From the NCBI GenBank assembly GCA_946965045.2, contig OX337228.1, forward strand, positions 4,030,001 through 4,094,000: 64,000 nt of DNA, in the 5' to 3' direction. Both the position numbers and the translations under genes were made by a program. Shown piece by piece: positions 53,841 through 62,821 of this stretch; position 1 is the first letter of the stretch; every line of letters starts with the position of its first letter. Below the pieces are notes generated by a model. That model saw nothing but the letters and a program-made list of their open reading frames with translations, had not been told where the DNA came from and searched no databases. The stretch is from Epithemia pelagica (lineage: Eukaryota; Bacillariophyta; Bacillariophyceae; Surirellales; Surirellaceae).

Positions 53841-56333
53841 ATGAGTGGCAGTGCGTCGTCGTCGTCAGGTGGCGCCATGCATTCTTCGGGATCAAGTTTG
53901 GCGGCCACTGGCACGGCCAAATCCTTTCGTTCCGAAGTGACGGCGATTTGGGAAATGAATGCCAAACAAGTGGAACAATGGATCCGATTATCCTTGCAGG
54001 CCTTGACACCACTGTCTCTGTGTCAATTTTCTTCCGCCACTTCCACGGCACAACAGCGACAACAATACGAATATTTTCACATGGCGCTGTGGAAAAATGT
54101 CAGTCAAGCTCTGGAAGCCATGAAAATGGTCCCCATTCCTGCCAAAGACAACTCCACCAATGAGGCAAAGGATGAGCAAGACGATCACGATGAGGACGAC
54201 CCAGAACCTCGCGCCAAACGCGCCAAGCACAACAGTCCACCCAAAACAAAGGCTCGCAAAGCACCCATTCCGATTCGATACAATCGACACGATCCCTTTT
54301 TTGTTTGGTTGCATGTGCCCATCCCACTACCAGACGATGACACGGATAATACAGAATTGGGAGAAGATGATGATGTCTTTCCGGATACCGTGGGCGGTCG
54401 TCTGGCGCAAGTAAGTGTGGCTGGCTTTGTGAATGCCTTTGCCTTAATCCCCAATGGCTATGTCAAGGCCAAGAATATGACGGAACCAAAAGATGAAACC
54501 AGTCGATCCAAACCACTCTTGCAATTCAAAATGCCTGCTGGAGGCAAGGAAATTTCCCTGACTGCCTTGCAAGTCTACCGCTTGGCCGTCACCTGGCACG
54601 GTGTCATTCAAGCCAAGGTACGGGCCGATATCTTGGTCACCACACCCCTCCGCATTCAAGACATGTTGGCAGCCGATTTGACGGCCCAAGAATTTGCTAG
54701 TATTCGTAAACGTATTTACGATACCGTCATTTTGGGTAAGGGTATGCACGTGAACGATGGCTCTGACGAGGTGGACGAAACCTTGGCCACAGCGCAAACG
54801 GCTGGCCCCGTATTGGAAATGGACAAGTTTAAGAAGTGTCCCACGTGTGGCAACAATGATCAATCAGCTTTTGTGTTGGACCGCAAAAATGGCGATGTGA
54901 TTTGCAGTCAATGCGGAACTGTCGTGTCGGAGTCACTCATGCACGAAGGATCACAATATCGAAAATTTGAAGGCGAAGTCGATCGAAATCATCATGGCGA
55001 TGCCGCCAATCCACTCTTGTCCAATTCTCATAACATGTCCACAACCTTGTCCGGTGTCGCACCCAATACGGGTGCCGGCATTGGAGGATGGCGGAGCAAC
55101 AGCAATACCAGTGGTGGCGGCCGAAACTTGGAAACCATTTTACGCAATGCTCATGATTACATTGAACTAAATGTTAGTCAATTGGGCAAAACTGATCGAC
55201 GGACTCGTATCGGATACAAGGATCGACAAAAGAAGGATGCCTTTGTTCAAATGTCCAATGTTGGCGATGCCTTAAGTTTGCACGAAGCGGTCGTTCAACG
55301 AGCCAAGGAACTGTTTGCCGGATTTCGTGACGATCGAGAACTTGTCCAGCAATTCAAGGGTGTCATTGCTGCCTGTCTTTGCGAAGCCTTTGAACAATTG
55401 TCCTCAGCTGGACAAAATATCATGAAGGGGGACAATCACCCTTCCTCCAATAACAGTAGCAGCGGTAACAACAACAAGACCAAGGACGCATCTGCCTCGT
55501 CCTCAGCTGGATATTCCGCGCGTGCCGCACGACGAAATGAATTGCACCATGCCAAACTCGCCGGCAAGGGTGGCCTCTTGCTGGACTTCTCCAATCTCTC
55601 ATCGACTTCCAACAACAGCAACAACAAGACGAGTACACCTGGTGCCGCCTCAGGCATGTCCACGGACGGAGGAAAATCCGAATCACCATCGGCTGCCGCG
55701 GCAGGTCCCACCACATTGGACGAAGCCCCCGCAGCCACATGGGATTTGGAACAATGTCGATCCTGGTTGTTGGAAGCATCGCGCCGAATTGCCCAACAAT
55801 GGGTCGAGGAACGAAGTAAGGGATCCAAACGAATTCCGCAAGGGACCTTGGAAGAATTGGAAGGACAATTGGTGGAACATTCCTTTACGCTTTGCGAACA
55901 ACTTGAAGAGGAAATGCAGGCAAGGGCATCTCGACAAAGACCAAGCGCCTCTCAACCATTGAACAACCACACCCGTGGAAGAGTGACGACACCCCGCATT
56001 GCCGAAATGGGCAAATTGGGCATCAAATGGCAACATTCTCATGAACGCGGATCGGGGGGCAAGGGGGGTGTCGGAGGATCGGGAACTCTTACGCCCCTCT
56101 CCACCGATGGACGAACAGCGGGACAAGCACTCATTCTGAAAACAGCGAAGAAACTGGGGGCCATGCTCAAGGACCCTGTAGCCGGTGACGCTATTCACAA
56201 GGAGTTGCGACTGGTTGTCTCCAAGCAAGAGGCAAGGAAACTTAAAGACAGAAGGCAAGAAGCTTCGCGACAACGATTGCAGCAAATGAAGCGGAAACCC
56301 TACCTCCTTGCTCGTGTACAGGCAGAAAACTAA
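53841..56333 (+). CDS. TFIIB-like zinc-ribbon protein with long extensions
   Basis: 830 residues, ATG in ACCATGAGT. Zinc ribbon at residues 333-358: CPTC (333-336) and CSQC (355-358), followed by VVSESLMHEGSQYRKFEGEV, like the TFIIB ribbon and the adjoining B-reader/linker (F-x-x-EVDR). A single cyclin-like repeat may follow (about 455-530: LHEAVVQRAKELFAGFRDD, GVIAACLCEAFEQLS). An N-terminal region of 330 residues contains an acidic/basic segment (EPRAKRAKHNSPPKTKARK, likely nuclear) and a well-conserved-looking block (about 150-320). The C-terminal third is low-complexity, then a basic helix (EARKLKDRRQEASRQRLQQM). The ribbon is usually at the N terminus in TFIIB and Brf1, so this is not an ordinary TFIIB. 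A role in transcription initiation is inference. Confidence 0.6.
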   Translation: MSGSASSSSGGAMHSSGSSLAATGTAKSFRSEVTAIWEMNAKQVEQWIRLSLQALTPLSLCQFSSATSTAQQRQQYEYFHMALWKNVSQALEAMKMVPIPAKDNSTNEAKDEQDDHDEDDPEPRAKRAKHNSPPKTKARKAPIPIRYNRHDPFFVWLHVPIPLPDDDTDNTELGEDDDVFPDTVGGRLAQVSVAGFVNAFALIPNGYVKAKNMTEPKDETSRSKPLLQFKMPAGGKEISLTALQVYRLAVTWHGVIQAKVRADILVTTPLRIQDMLAADLTAQEFASIRKRIYDTVILGKGMHVNDGSDEVDETLATAQTAGPVLEMDKFKKCPTCGNNDQSAFVLDRKNGDVICSQCGTVVSESLMHEGSQYRKFEGEVDRNHHGDAANPLLSNSHNMSTTLSGVAPNTGAGIGGWRSNSNTSGGGRNLETILRNAHDYIELNVSQLGKTDRRTRIGYKDRQKKDAFVQMSNVGDALSLHEAVVQRAKELFAGFRDDRELVQQFKGVIAACLCEAFEQLSSAGQNIMKGDNHPSSNNSSSGNNNKTKDASASSSAGYSARAARRNELHHAKLAGKGGLLLDFSNLSSTSNNSNNKTSTPGAASGMSTDGGKSESPSAAAAGPTTLDEAPAATWDLEQCRSWLLEASRRIAQQWVEERSKGSKRIPQGTLEELEGQLVEHSFTLCEQLEEEMQARASRQRPSASQPLNNHTRGRVTTPRIAEMGKLGIKWQHSHERGSGGKGGVGGSGTLTPLSTDGRTAGQALILKTAKKLGAMLKDPVAGDAIHKELRLVVSKQEARKLKDRRQEASRQRLQQMKRKPYLLARVQAEN

Positions 56334-56418
56334 CAGTATGAGATAGTGAATCGAATAATGGTTCTCCTATATATAGACATACATAAACACACTATACGAT
56401 GATGGCGGCGTACAGTTG

Positions 56419-59400
56419 CTAACATTCATCTGTCCTTCCCTCGAGCTCAGCCATGAGTTCTTCACAAACTTGTTTCATTTCTTCATGTTCAGTCACTAGC
56501 GTGTCGTAATTTCGTTGAATTTCGTTTTTCTCTGAGATAGCAGCATTCAGCGCCTTCTTGGCAGATTTTGTATTGGATTCTGCCTCTTTGCATTGCTTTT
56601 CGAAATCTTCGGCTGCCTTCAACAAGCCTTCCATCTCTCTTCGGTAATCCTTTGCTTTCTGGGCTGTTTGCGCTTCAATTTTGGCATTTTCTGCCTTCAG
56701 TTCGGCTAGTTCAGCTTTCATTGACGATTCTTTCTCTTCTCGATCACGTGACATTTCTTCCAGTTTCGATTTCTCTTCTTTCAATTCTCGAGACAACCGC
56801 TCAACCTTCTTCTTCGATGCATCATATTGCTTCTTGAGTTTCACATAGAGTTCGTTTGCTTGACGGAACTGGCCCTCGGCTCTCTCGATCATTTCTTCCC
56901 TGGCAGATTCGCACGCCTTTTCACGAAGTTGGTCGGCTTCGGATACAAAATTCTCATGTGCTGTTCTTAGTGAGTCTAACTCCTTCTTTAACGATTCAAT
57001 CGTGCTTTTGTCTTGCTTCAGCTCTTCTTGCAAGGGTGTCAAATCACTCGAAGACGATTCAACCGACTTCACACGATCCAAAGCTTCCGACAATTGATTG
57101 CTGAGAGCAGTGATAATTTCGTCTTTTTGTTCGGCCACCTTTTCCTTACTTTTCACCTTTTCATGGTGCTCAGCCTCCACAAGATCAAGCTGCGAGATTA
57201 GATCTTCGAGTTCCTTGGTATGGCTTGCAGCGACGTCCTTGATTTGCTGCTCAAATTGTTTCTTTTGCTCTTCGGAAGTTGTTTCCAAGGTAGAAATCGT
57301 TTCCATCAATTCCTTCTCCCGCACTCGTAGTCTTTCCATCTCTTGTGATGGAACCCCAGCAACAGTACTTGTTCCCCCGACATAAGATGACTCCATCTCC
57401 TCTATTGTGACCTCATGGTCACGTTTGAGCTTATCAACTTTCACCTCGTGCTCGCGTTGCAAGTCGTCGACACGACGATCAGCCTCTTTCCGCGCGGCAT
57501 CAAGCTTCGCAGCGGATTCTCGTTTCAGTTTTTCGACGTGAATGGAGTGCTGTTCACGGAATTCCTCAAGTTTATCCACTCGTTCCATCTGCTCCGTTTG
57601 TAACTGATTCTCCATGTTTCGTATTTGTTCCAAGAGATCTTCTTTTTCTTTTTTGAACAATTCGTATGCTCCCGATGGACCCCCTCCCGCTTCGATCGCA
57701 TCTTGCAAAAATTTGATTTCCATCTTGACTTTCATCTGAACTTCGGCCAACTCCTCAATATGGGCAGCTTCTGTCGCCTTACTCTCTTTATCCATTGTCG
57801 CAATTTTCGTTGTCAACAACTCGTACGCAGACTTGCTGGCCTCCAGCTCATCCTCAAGTTTTTGGATCTTTTGCAATAGTTCGTCCTTATTGTCAGATCC
57901 GTTTTCCAATAAAGACATGGATTGCTTCTTTCCGTTGTCGGGATTGGCTTCTGCTTTCTCCCCGTTCTCTGTCGTGAACTGCTCTTTTTCCGCGTTGCTG
58001 TTTTGTTTGAGTTCATCGAGTGCCTGCTCATGGTCTTCTTGGAGTTTTTGCTCTTTAAGTTCAAGAGTTTCAATACGTTGAAGCAATTCTTCCTTTTTCT
58101 GGACTTCATGGAGGCCACTTGCATGGTCTTCGGCCATGTCCGCTTCCAGTTTTTCAATTTTGGCTAAGAGCTCTGTTCTTTCCCACGTATCAGCATCTTC
58201 CAAGTTTTCCTTGAGTTCGCGTTCCCTCACCGTATATTGGTCTTGTCGCTGCTCCATCTCGGTTCTGATCCTTGCAATCTCTTCTTCATTAATGCTTCGA
58301 AATTGCTGTAGGGCTTCTTTATGTTCTCTACTGACAACCATCGCTTGCTCCTCCAGCTTTGTCATCTTTCGGAGCAACTTGTCGTGTTGATCCTTCATAT
58401 CCTGGTCCGCCCTCTCTTGCAAACGTTCCTTTTCCTCTTCCATTTGCTCAATCTTTTTCAAAAGTTTGTCTTTCTCACTCTCCTCTGTTGTATCATCTTG
58501 GCTTGCGTCACCTTCTAAGCTGGTGTCTTTGTTAGGAGTGGTCTGTTCGATTGCTTCTTGCCCAGAAGTCTTAACTTCTTCCAATTTTGGTTCATGCTCT
58601 GTCTTTAAAGTATTCACCTGTTCCTCAAGCTCTTCGATTTTTTGACGAAGCACCGCCTTTTCACGCTCATGCACTTCTGCATCGTTTTCAGGCTTGGGTC
58701 CACGACGAGGAATACCAGACGGTGTGGGCTTTTTCAGTCTAGAAGGTGACGGTGTTCTCAAAGGAGAGTTTGCAGATGCATTAGCAGACTGGGATTTCGC
58801 CAGTCTTCTCTCAGTCTCGAATTCCATTTTTTGAGACTTGAAAGTCTTTTTAGATGCCTCAAGTTGAGTTGTTTGCTCTCGCACTTTGGCGATTTTCGAG
58901 TCCATGGTTTTCTTCTCTTCCTCCATTTTTGTCTTCTCTGCCTGTAATTCAGCTTTCGATTGTTCAAGTTCCCCTTTACGACTGTCCACCTCCTTGGAAG
59001 TCGCCTCTAGTTCTTCAATGGTTGTCTTAAGTTCGTTCTCGCGTGTATCGATGGCTGATTCTCGTTCTGCGGCAGTTTTTTCTCGTTTTTCCAAATCTGC
59101 CTCCCTCTGCTCCATTGCGGTCTTTCTTTCCGTCTGGTTGGCCCTCTCCTTATTCAAATCCGCTTCGAGTTTGGCGACCTTTTGTTCCAGCTCCTCAGAC
59201 TTACTCTTGTCCACTTCCATTTGCTTCATTTCATCTATTTCGTTTTGTTTGATGGTCAGGTCTGTTGTGAGACGGTCAATAGCTGCCTGGGCTTCCTGTG
59301 CTTTGGATTCTACAAGTTCAATCTTCTTTTCATACTCTGCCTTCGAGAAATCCAAATCTTTTTTCAGAGCCACCGATTCTGCAGCCGCATCCTGTGACCA

Positions 59401-62226
59401 GTCATCTTTGGCTGCTTCCTCGGATTCCTGTGCCCGGATCGTCTGGTTTGCTGTTTCAAGATCTTTCTTAGTCTTTTCTAGCTCGGATCGTAATTTTTCG
59501 ATTTCTATGCTTGGTTCCGTTTCTTCTTCCCGAAGCAATTGATCATTGTCGATGCGATTAAAATGACGACTCGCAAAGCTGGGAGAGGGTGGCTCTTTGC
59601 CTTCTTGACGCATTTGAGATTCTAGGCGTTCGAGTTCTTCTTGCTGCAATTTAATTTTTCGGTTGGCCAGGGACAACTGATCCTTATTCTCCAATAATTT
59701 TCTTTCATATGACCGTTTGACTTGCTTCAGTTCGATTTCATGCTCTTCTTTCAACCGTAAGCCGTTCTCTTGTAGCACACGCTCAGCGTCGGCTTTCGAT
59801 TGCGTTAGCGCCTCTTGCAATCGTTCCTGATATTCTGAGTCTGTTTGAGGGGGTACTGCTAACGCCTTCACCTTCACTTGCTTTTCCAGTTGCTTTCGTG
59901 CTTCGGCGAGTTCAGCTCGATTTTTAGCACATTCGGCCTCGCTCCGCTGGAGTTCTTCAGACAGCTGCTTCACTTTGGTTGATTCCTGTTTCTTGTCTTC
60001 GCCCGCTACAGCATCTCTCTTGTCTGCTGGGCGCGCATTAGTGGTCGGGGCTTTTGGTTGTGGCCATTCTTTTGATTTTCGCGCAAACGGCTCTGATCGC
60101 ACTTTCCCAATCATACGTTGTTGCTCAATGCTACTATTGCTACCAATGGGCGTATCCGTAACGACACGTTTGGGAAGAAAATCGGTGTCAGTTTCGTCGT
60201 AGATGGACGAAAAGGAAGGCGACTTGGAGCTCTTCCCCGACGGCTCATCAGAGGGAGCAGAAACAAGAGAAGGATCCGAGGAGAGAGCCGGTTCCACCGA
60301 TTGTTCTTCCTCCGGTTTCGCTGACTGTTTTTGACCCGCCGGTATTTGCCTGTCGTTTGACAGCTCTTCGGTATTTTCCGGTTCTGGGTCTCTCTTCTCC
60401 GGCGAGGGTTCCAACATCACTTCGGTGTCAGCGTTCGGCAGCGTCATGGAGGATTCTGATTGCTCCACGAGAACCAGTGTTCGTCGCGCCGATCGGTCAA
60501 AGGAGGAGTTTCCCATGGGAGAAGGTCCACTTCGTCCGCCACTTGTCATTTTTTCCCAATAGTCAAAAGTGGACGGAAACATGTTCTTACCTGGGGTTTG
60601 ATGACCTCCCACGGGAGTCGGCATCTCCGAGTAATCAATGGTGGAGGGGTAACCCGATTTGATTCCTGCTGGTGTCGGAATATAACCACCAGAACTTGCC
60701 ATTACGCCTGATTTGTTCTTTGTAGGAGTCGTGCCTTTGCCCTTCAAATTTGTGGAGGGCGTTCCAGGATTGGAAACGCGTCGGCCAGCTTCCAATGCCT
60801 TCTGCTTGAGCGCGATTGCTGCTGGATTATCCGGTTTCCATCGATGTCGGACGTTGTTACTGCCATGATCCATCCTTTCGTCCCCTTTGTCATCGGGGAC
60901 GGTAGTTCCAGTGATTGGGTCATAGTTTTGGTGAGAGATGCTGGTGGTGGTAGCAGCTTCCGGCGAGGCTGGGGCACACGAGTCGGACCCTAAGTTGGCA
61001 CATCCATCGATAGGACGAACTGCCGCCAGTGCCCCTGCAACAGCGGTTTGAATGGATTGTCGAACATCCGATTCGGCCGTCAAGCGCAGAGCATCCTTTG
61101 TCAAGTCAATGGCATCGGAAAAGGTCATACAGGTTGATCCTGTGTTCCAGTTTCTGTCATCTTGCCCTGTGGCCTTGTTCAACGACGCAATAGCCTGTGC
61201 GGCAAACGACGTTGTCTTGGTATGCTTGACACGGGCTTGTGGGTCCGATTCGGACGGAGTCGATTTGGCGCGAAGTTCTTGAACGTCATCATCGCCATCC
61301 TCAACGCCAGAGTCAACCAAAGGAATGTCACCAGGATTCTGATTGTCCATCGATGCAAGGCCAGGTGTGCTCACATTGTTATTATGCTTCATGCCTTCGG
61401 TGTTTTCCGTGTTACAAAACATTTTCTGAAGAAGATTGTTGCTGCGCTTCTTCTTCAACGAGGAGAATTGATGGGCCTTTCTTGTAAGATACGTTGTTTT
61501 GCTGGCAGAGGCACCACTGGAAGGAACAATATCCTCGTGGCCTGGAGTAGAAACGTGCATTGGCTCTGCATGTTTGTAGCTGTCGGATGAGAGACTTTCG
61601 GGAGGCATGTTCTCAATCACTACACGAGAAGCAGGGGGCTGTGATTGCTTTCTGCTACTTCCTGAACTGGGCATAATGACTACTTGATCCGTTTCCATTG
61701 TCGGCTTGGATTGTCGATCTCGTTGTTGATTTGCCATCATGCGACTGTTCTTCAAAGTGGAAGAAAGCTCTAATAGCGATTCCGGCAAATCGTCCGATCT
61801 GCTTTGAACTCCTCCATCCGATGATCCAAGGTTCCGATTCCCTCCCTCTTCGGAATCTACTTCTACAAGCAAATGAGAAATCTTTTTGGAAAGTGGTGCA
61901 GGAGGAGGAGGATGCGGAAGCGAAACAGAGGGATGTGTCTCCTCGTTTTCTTTGGACAGGGAGGAATCTTGTTCTTCCAGTAGATTCGCGATTCTTGATG
62001 CTGCTCCTCGTGGCGTTGCATCGTCTTGATGATCGTAGCGAAAGCTGCCTCCTTTTACGGCTGCCAGTTCTCCGGCGCCACCTGTTACAACCATAGACCG
62101 TGGAGTCGGCTTGTTATTGTGGGCGGCCGTGGAATTCACAATCGTGGGAGGATCATCGCGTGTCACAATGCCGACGTTCTGCGCTCGGCCTTCCGGTGGG
62201 TCAAACGATGCCGACTTCCGAACCAT
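56419..62226 (-). CDS. 1935-residue coiled-coil protein
   Basis: Single exon from ATG 62226 (MVRKSASFDPPEG). Residues 1-740 are Ser/Thr/Pro-rich and probably disordered, with short conserved-looking motifs (KSGVMASSGGYIPTPAGIKS, FDYWEKM twice-like). Residues about 745-1930 are almost continuous heptad-rich Glu/Lys/Leu/Gln sequence, broken at a Pro-rich hinge (SPLRTPSPSRLKKPTPSGIP). No motor, kinase or SMC head motif is visible. The layout suggests a filament, golgin, centrosome or kinetochore-type tether, but I cannot assign one. Repeated LLQKIEKLE-type units with roughly regular spacing occur at about 1250-1480. Its stop lies 85 bp from the stop of the TFIIB-like gene. Confidence 0.75.
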   Translation of the reverse strand: MVRKSASFDPPEGRAQNVGIVTRDDPPTIVNSTAAHNNKPTPRSMVVTGGAGELAAVKGGSFRYDHQDDATPRGAASRIANLLEEQDSSLSKENEETHPSVSLPHPPPPAPLSKKISHLLVEVDSEEGGNRNLGSSDGGVQSRSDDLPESLLELSSTLKNSRMMANQQRDRQSKPTMETDQVVIMPSSGSSRKQSQPPASRVVIENMPPESLSSDSYKHAEPMHVSTPGHEDIVPSSGASASKTTYLTRKAHQFSSLKKKRSNNLLQKMFCNTENTEGMKHNNNVSTPGLASMDNQNPGDIPLVDSGVEDGDDDVQELRAKSTPSESDPQARVKHTKTTSFAAQAIASLNKATGQDDRNWNTGSTCMTFSDAIDLTKDALRLTAESDVRQSIQTAVAGALAAVRPIDGCANLGSDSCAPASPEAATTTSISHQNYDPITGTTVPDDKGDERMDHGSNNVRHRWKPDNPAAIALKQKALEAGRRVSNPGTPSTNLKGKGTTPTKNKSGVMASSGGYIPTPAGIKSGYPSTIDYSEMPTPVGGHQTPGKNMFPSTFDYWEKMTSGGRSGPSPMGNSSFDRSARRTLVLVEQSESSMTLPNADTEVMLEPSPEKRDPEPENTEELSNDRQIPAGQKQSAKPEEEQSVEPALSSDPSLVSAPSDEPSGKSSKSPSFSSIYDETDTDFLPKRVVTDTPIGSNSSIEQQRMIGKVRSEPFARKSKEWPQPKAPTTNARPADKRDAVAGEDKKQESTKVKQLSEELQRSEAECAKNRAELAEARKQLEKQVKVKALAVPPQTDSEYQERLQEALTQSKADAERVLQENGLRLKEEHEIELKQVKRSYERKLLENKDQLSLANRKIKLQQEELERLESQMRQEGKEPPSPSFASRHFNRIDNDQLLREEETEPSIEIEKLRSELEKTKKDLETANQTIRAQESEEAAKDDWSQDAAAESVALKKDLDFSKAEYEKKIELVESKAQEAQAAIDRLTTDLTIKQNEIDEMKQMEVDKSKSEELEQKVAKLEADLNKERANQTERKTAMEQREADLEKREKTAAERESAIDTRENELKTTIEELEATSKEVDSRKGELEQSKAELQAEKTKMEEEKKTMDSKIAKVREQTTQLEASKKTFKSQKMEFETERRLAKSQSANASANSPLRTPSPSRLKKPTPSGIPRRGPKPENDAEVHEREKAVLRQKIEELEEQVNTLKTEHEPKLEEVKTSGQEAIEQTTPNKDTSLEGDASQDDTTEESEKDKLLKKIEQMEEEKERLQERADQDMKDQHDKLLRKMTKLEEQAMVVSREHKEALQQFRSINEEEIARIRTEMEQRQDQYTVRERELKENLEDADTWERTELLAKIEKLEADMAEDHASGLHEVQKKEELLQRIETLELKEQKLQEDHEQALDELKQNSNAEKEQFTTENGEKAEANPDNGKKQSMSLLENGSDNKDELLQKIQKLEDELEASKSAYELLTTKIATMDKESKATEAAHIEELAEVQMKVKMEIKFLQDAIEAGGGPSGAYELFKKEKEDLLEQIRNMENQLQTEQMERVDKLEEFREQHSIHVEKLKRESAAKLDAARKEADRRVDDLQREHEVKVDKLKRDHEVTIEEMESSYVGGTSTVAGVPSQEMERLRVREKELMETISTLETTSEEQKKQFEQQIKDVAASHTKELEDLISQLDLVEAEHHEKVKSKEKVAEQKDEIITALSNQLSEALDRVKSVESSSSDLTPLQEELKQDKSTIESLKKELDSLRTAHENFVSEADQLREKACESAREEMIERAEGQFRQANELYVKLKKQYDASKKKVERLSRELKEEKSKLEEMSRDREEKESSMKAELAELKAENAKIEAQTAQKAKDYRREMEGLLKAAEDFEKQCKEAESNTKSAKKALNAAISEKNEIQRNYDTLVTEHEEMKQVCEELMAELEGRTDEC

Positions 62227-62821
62227 GGTATTTTAAACTGTAACGTGTGTATCGGCTTGTTGTTGCTGTGTGATCCTACCCTTGTCAGTGGGCTGCACAA
62301 AGTGCATCAACACCAGACCTTGCTCAATTGGAGCTACGCACTATACAGCGTGGATCTCTTCCTTCTTCGTTCGCTACTCGCTACATGGATCTTCTCTACT
62401 GGATCGTCGACTTTTGTTGGGTACGAAAAAAGGTGGCTCAGTCGGCGTGCACGGGAGCGCTGACATATCATTCAAATCAATATCTGCGTAACATATATAT
62501 TTATAATGTCGCGCGCCTCTTCCATTTAAAGAGCGCTACGCACCCATATTTTAGTAGTCCGTCCGTACTTCGTTCCGTAAACTACCAGTCATTCGGTGGT
62601 GGTGGCAAAAGGTACCCTCGCCCTCGATCTTTTTGCCGTTTCGCGTTGAGTCGTCGAAAACAAGATCGACATTGAGACGACAACCAAACGAAGGACGACC
62701 ATATCCCTCCAAAGATAAGAGAGTGGAAAGATCAGACTGAGAGAGAGAGAAAAAAGGTGGAAGATCATATTCAGTTTTATCCTTGTGTCGAAAAGCTGTT
62801 GAAAGGTGCAGGGTTTGCGTC
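62227..62821. promoter_or_regulatory. divergent intergenic region
   Basis: 595 bp between the coiled-coil gene and the SET gene. It contains a GA run (GAGAGAGAGAAAAAAGG near 62740) 70-80 bp upstream of the SET start codon. Nothing else was recognised. Confidence 0.4.
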
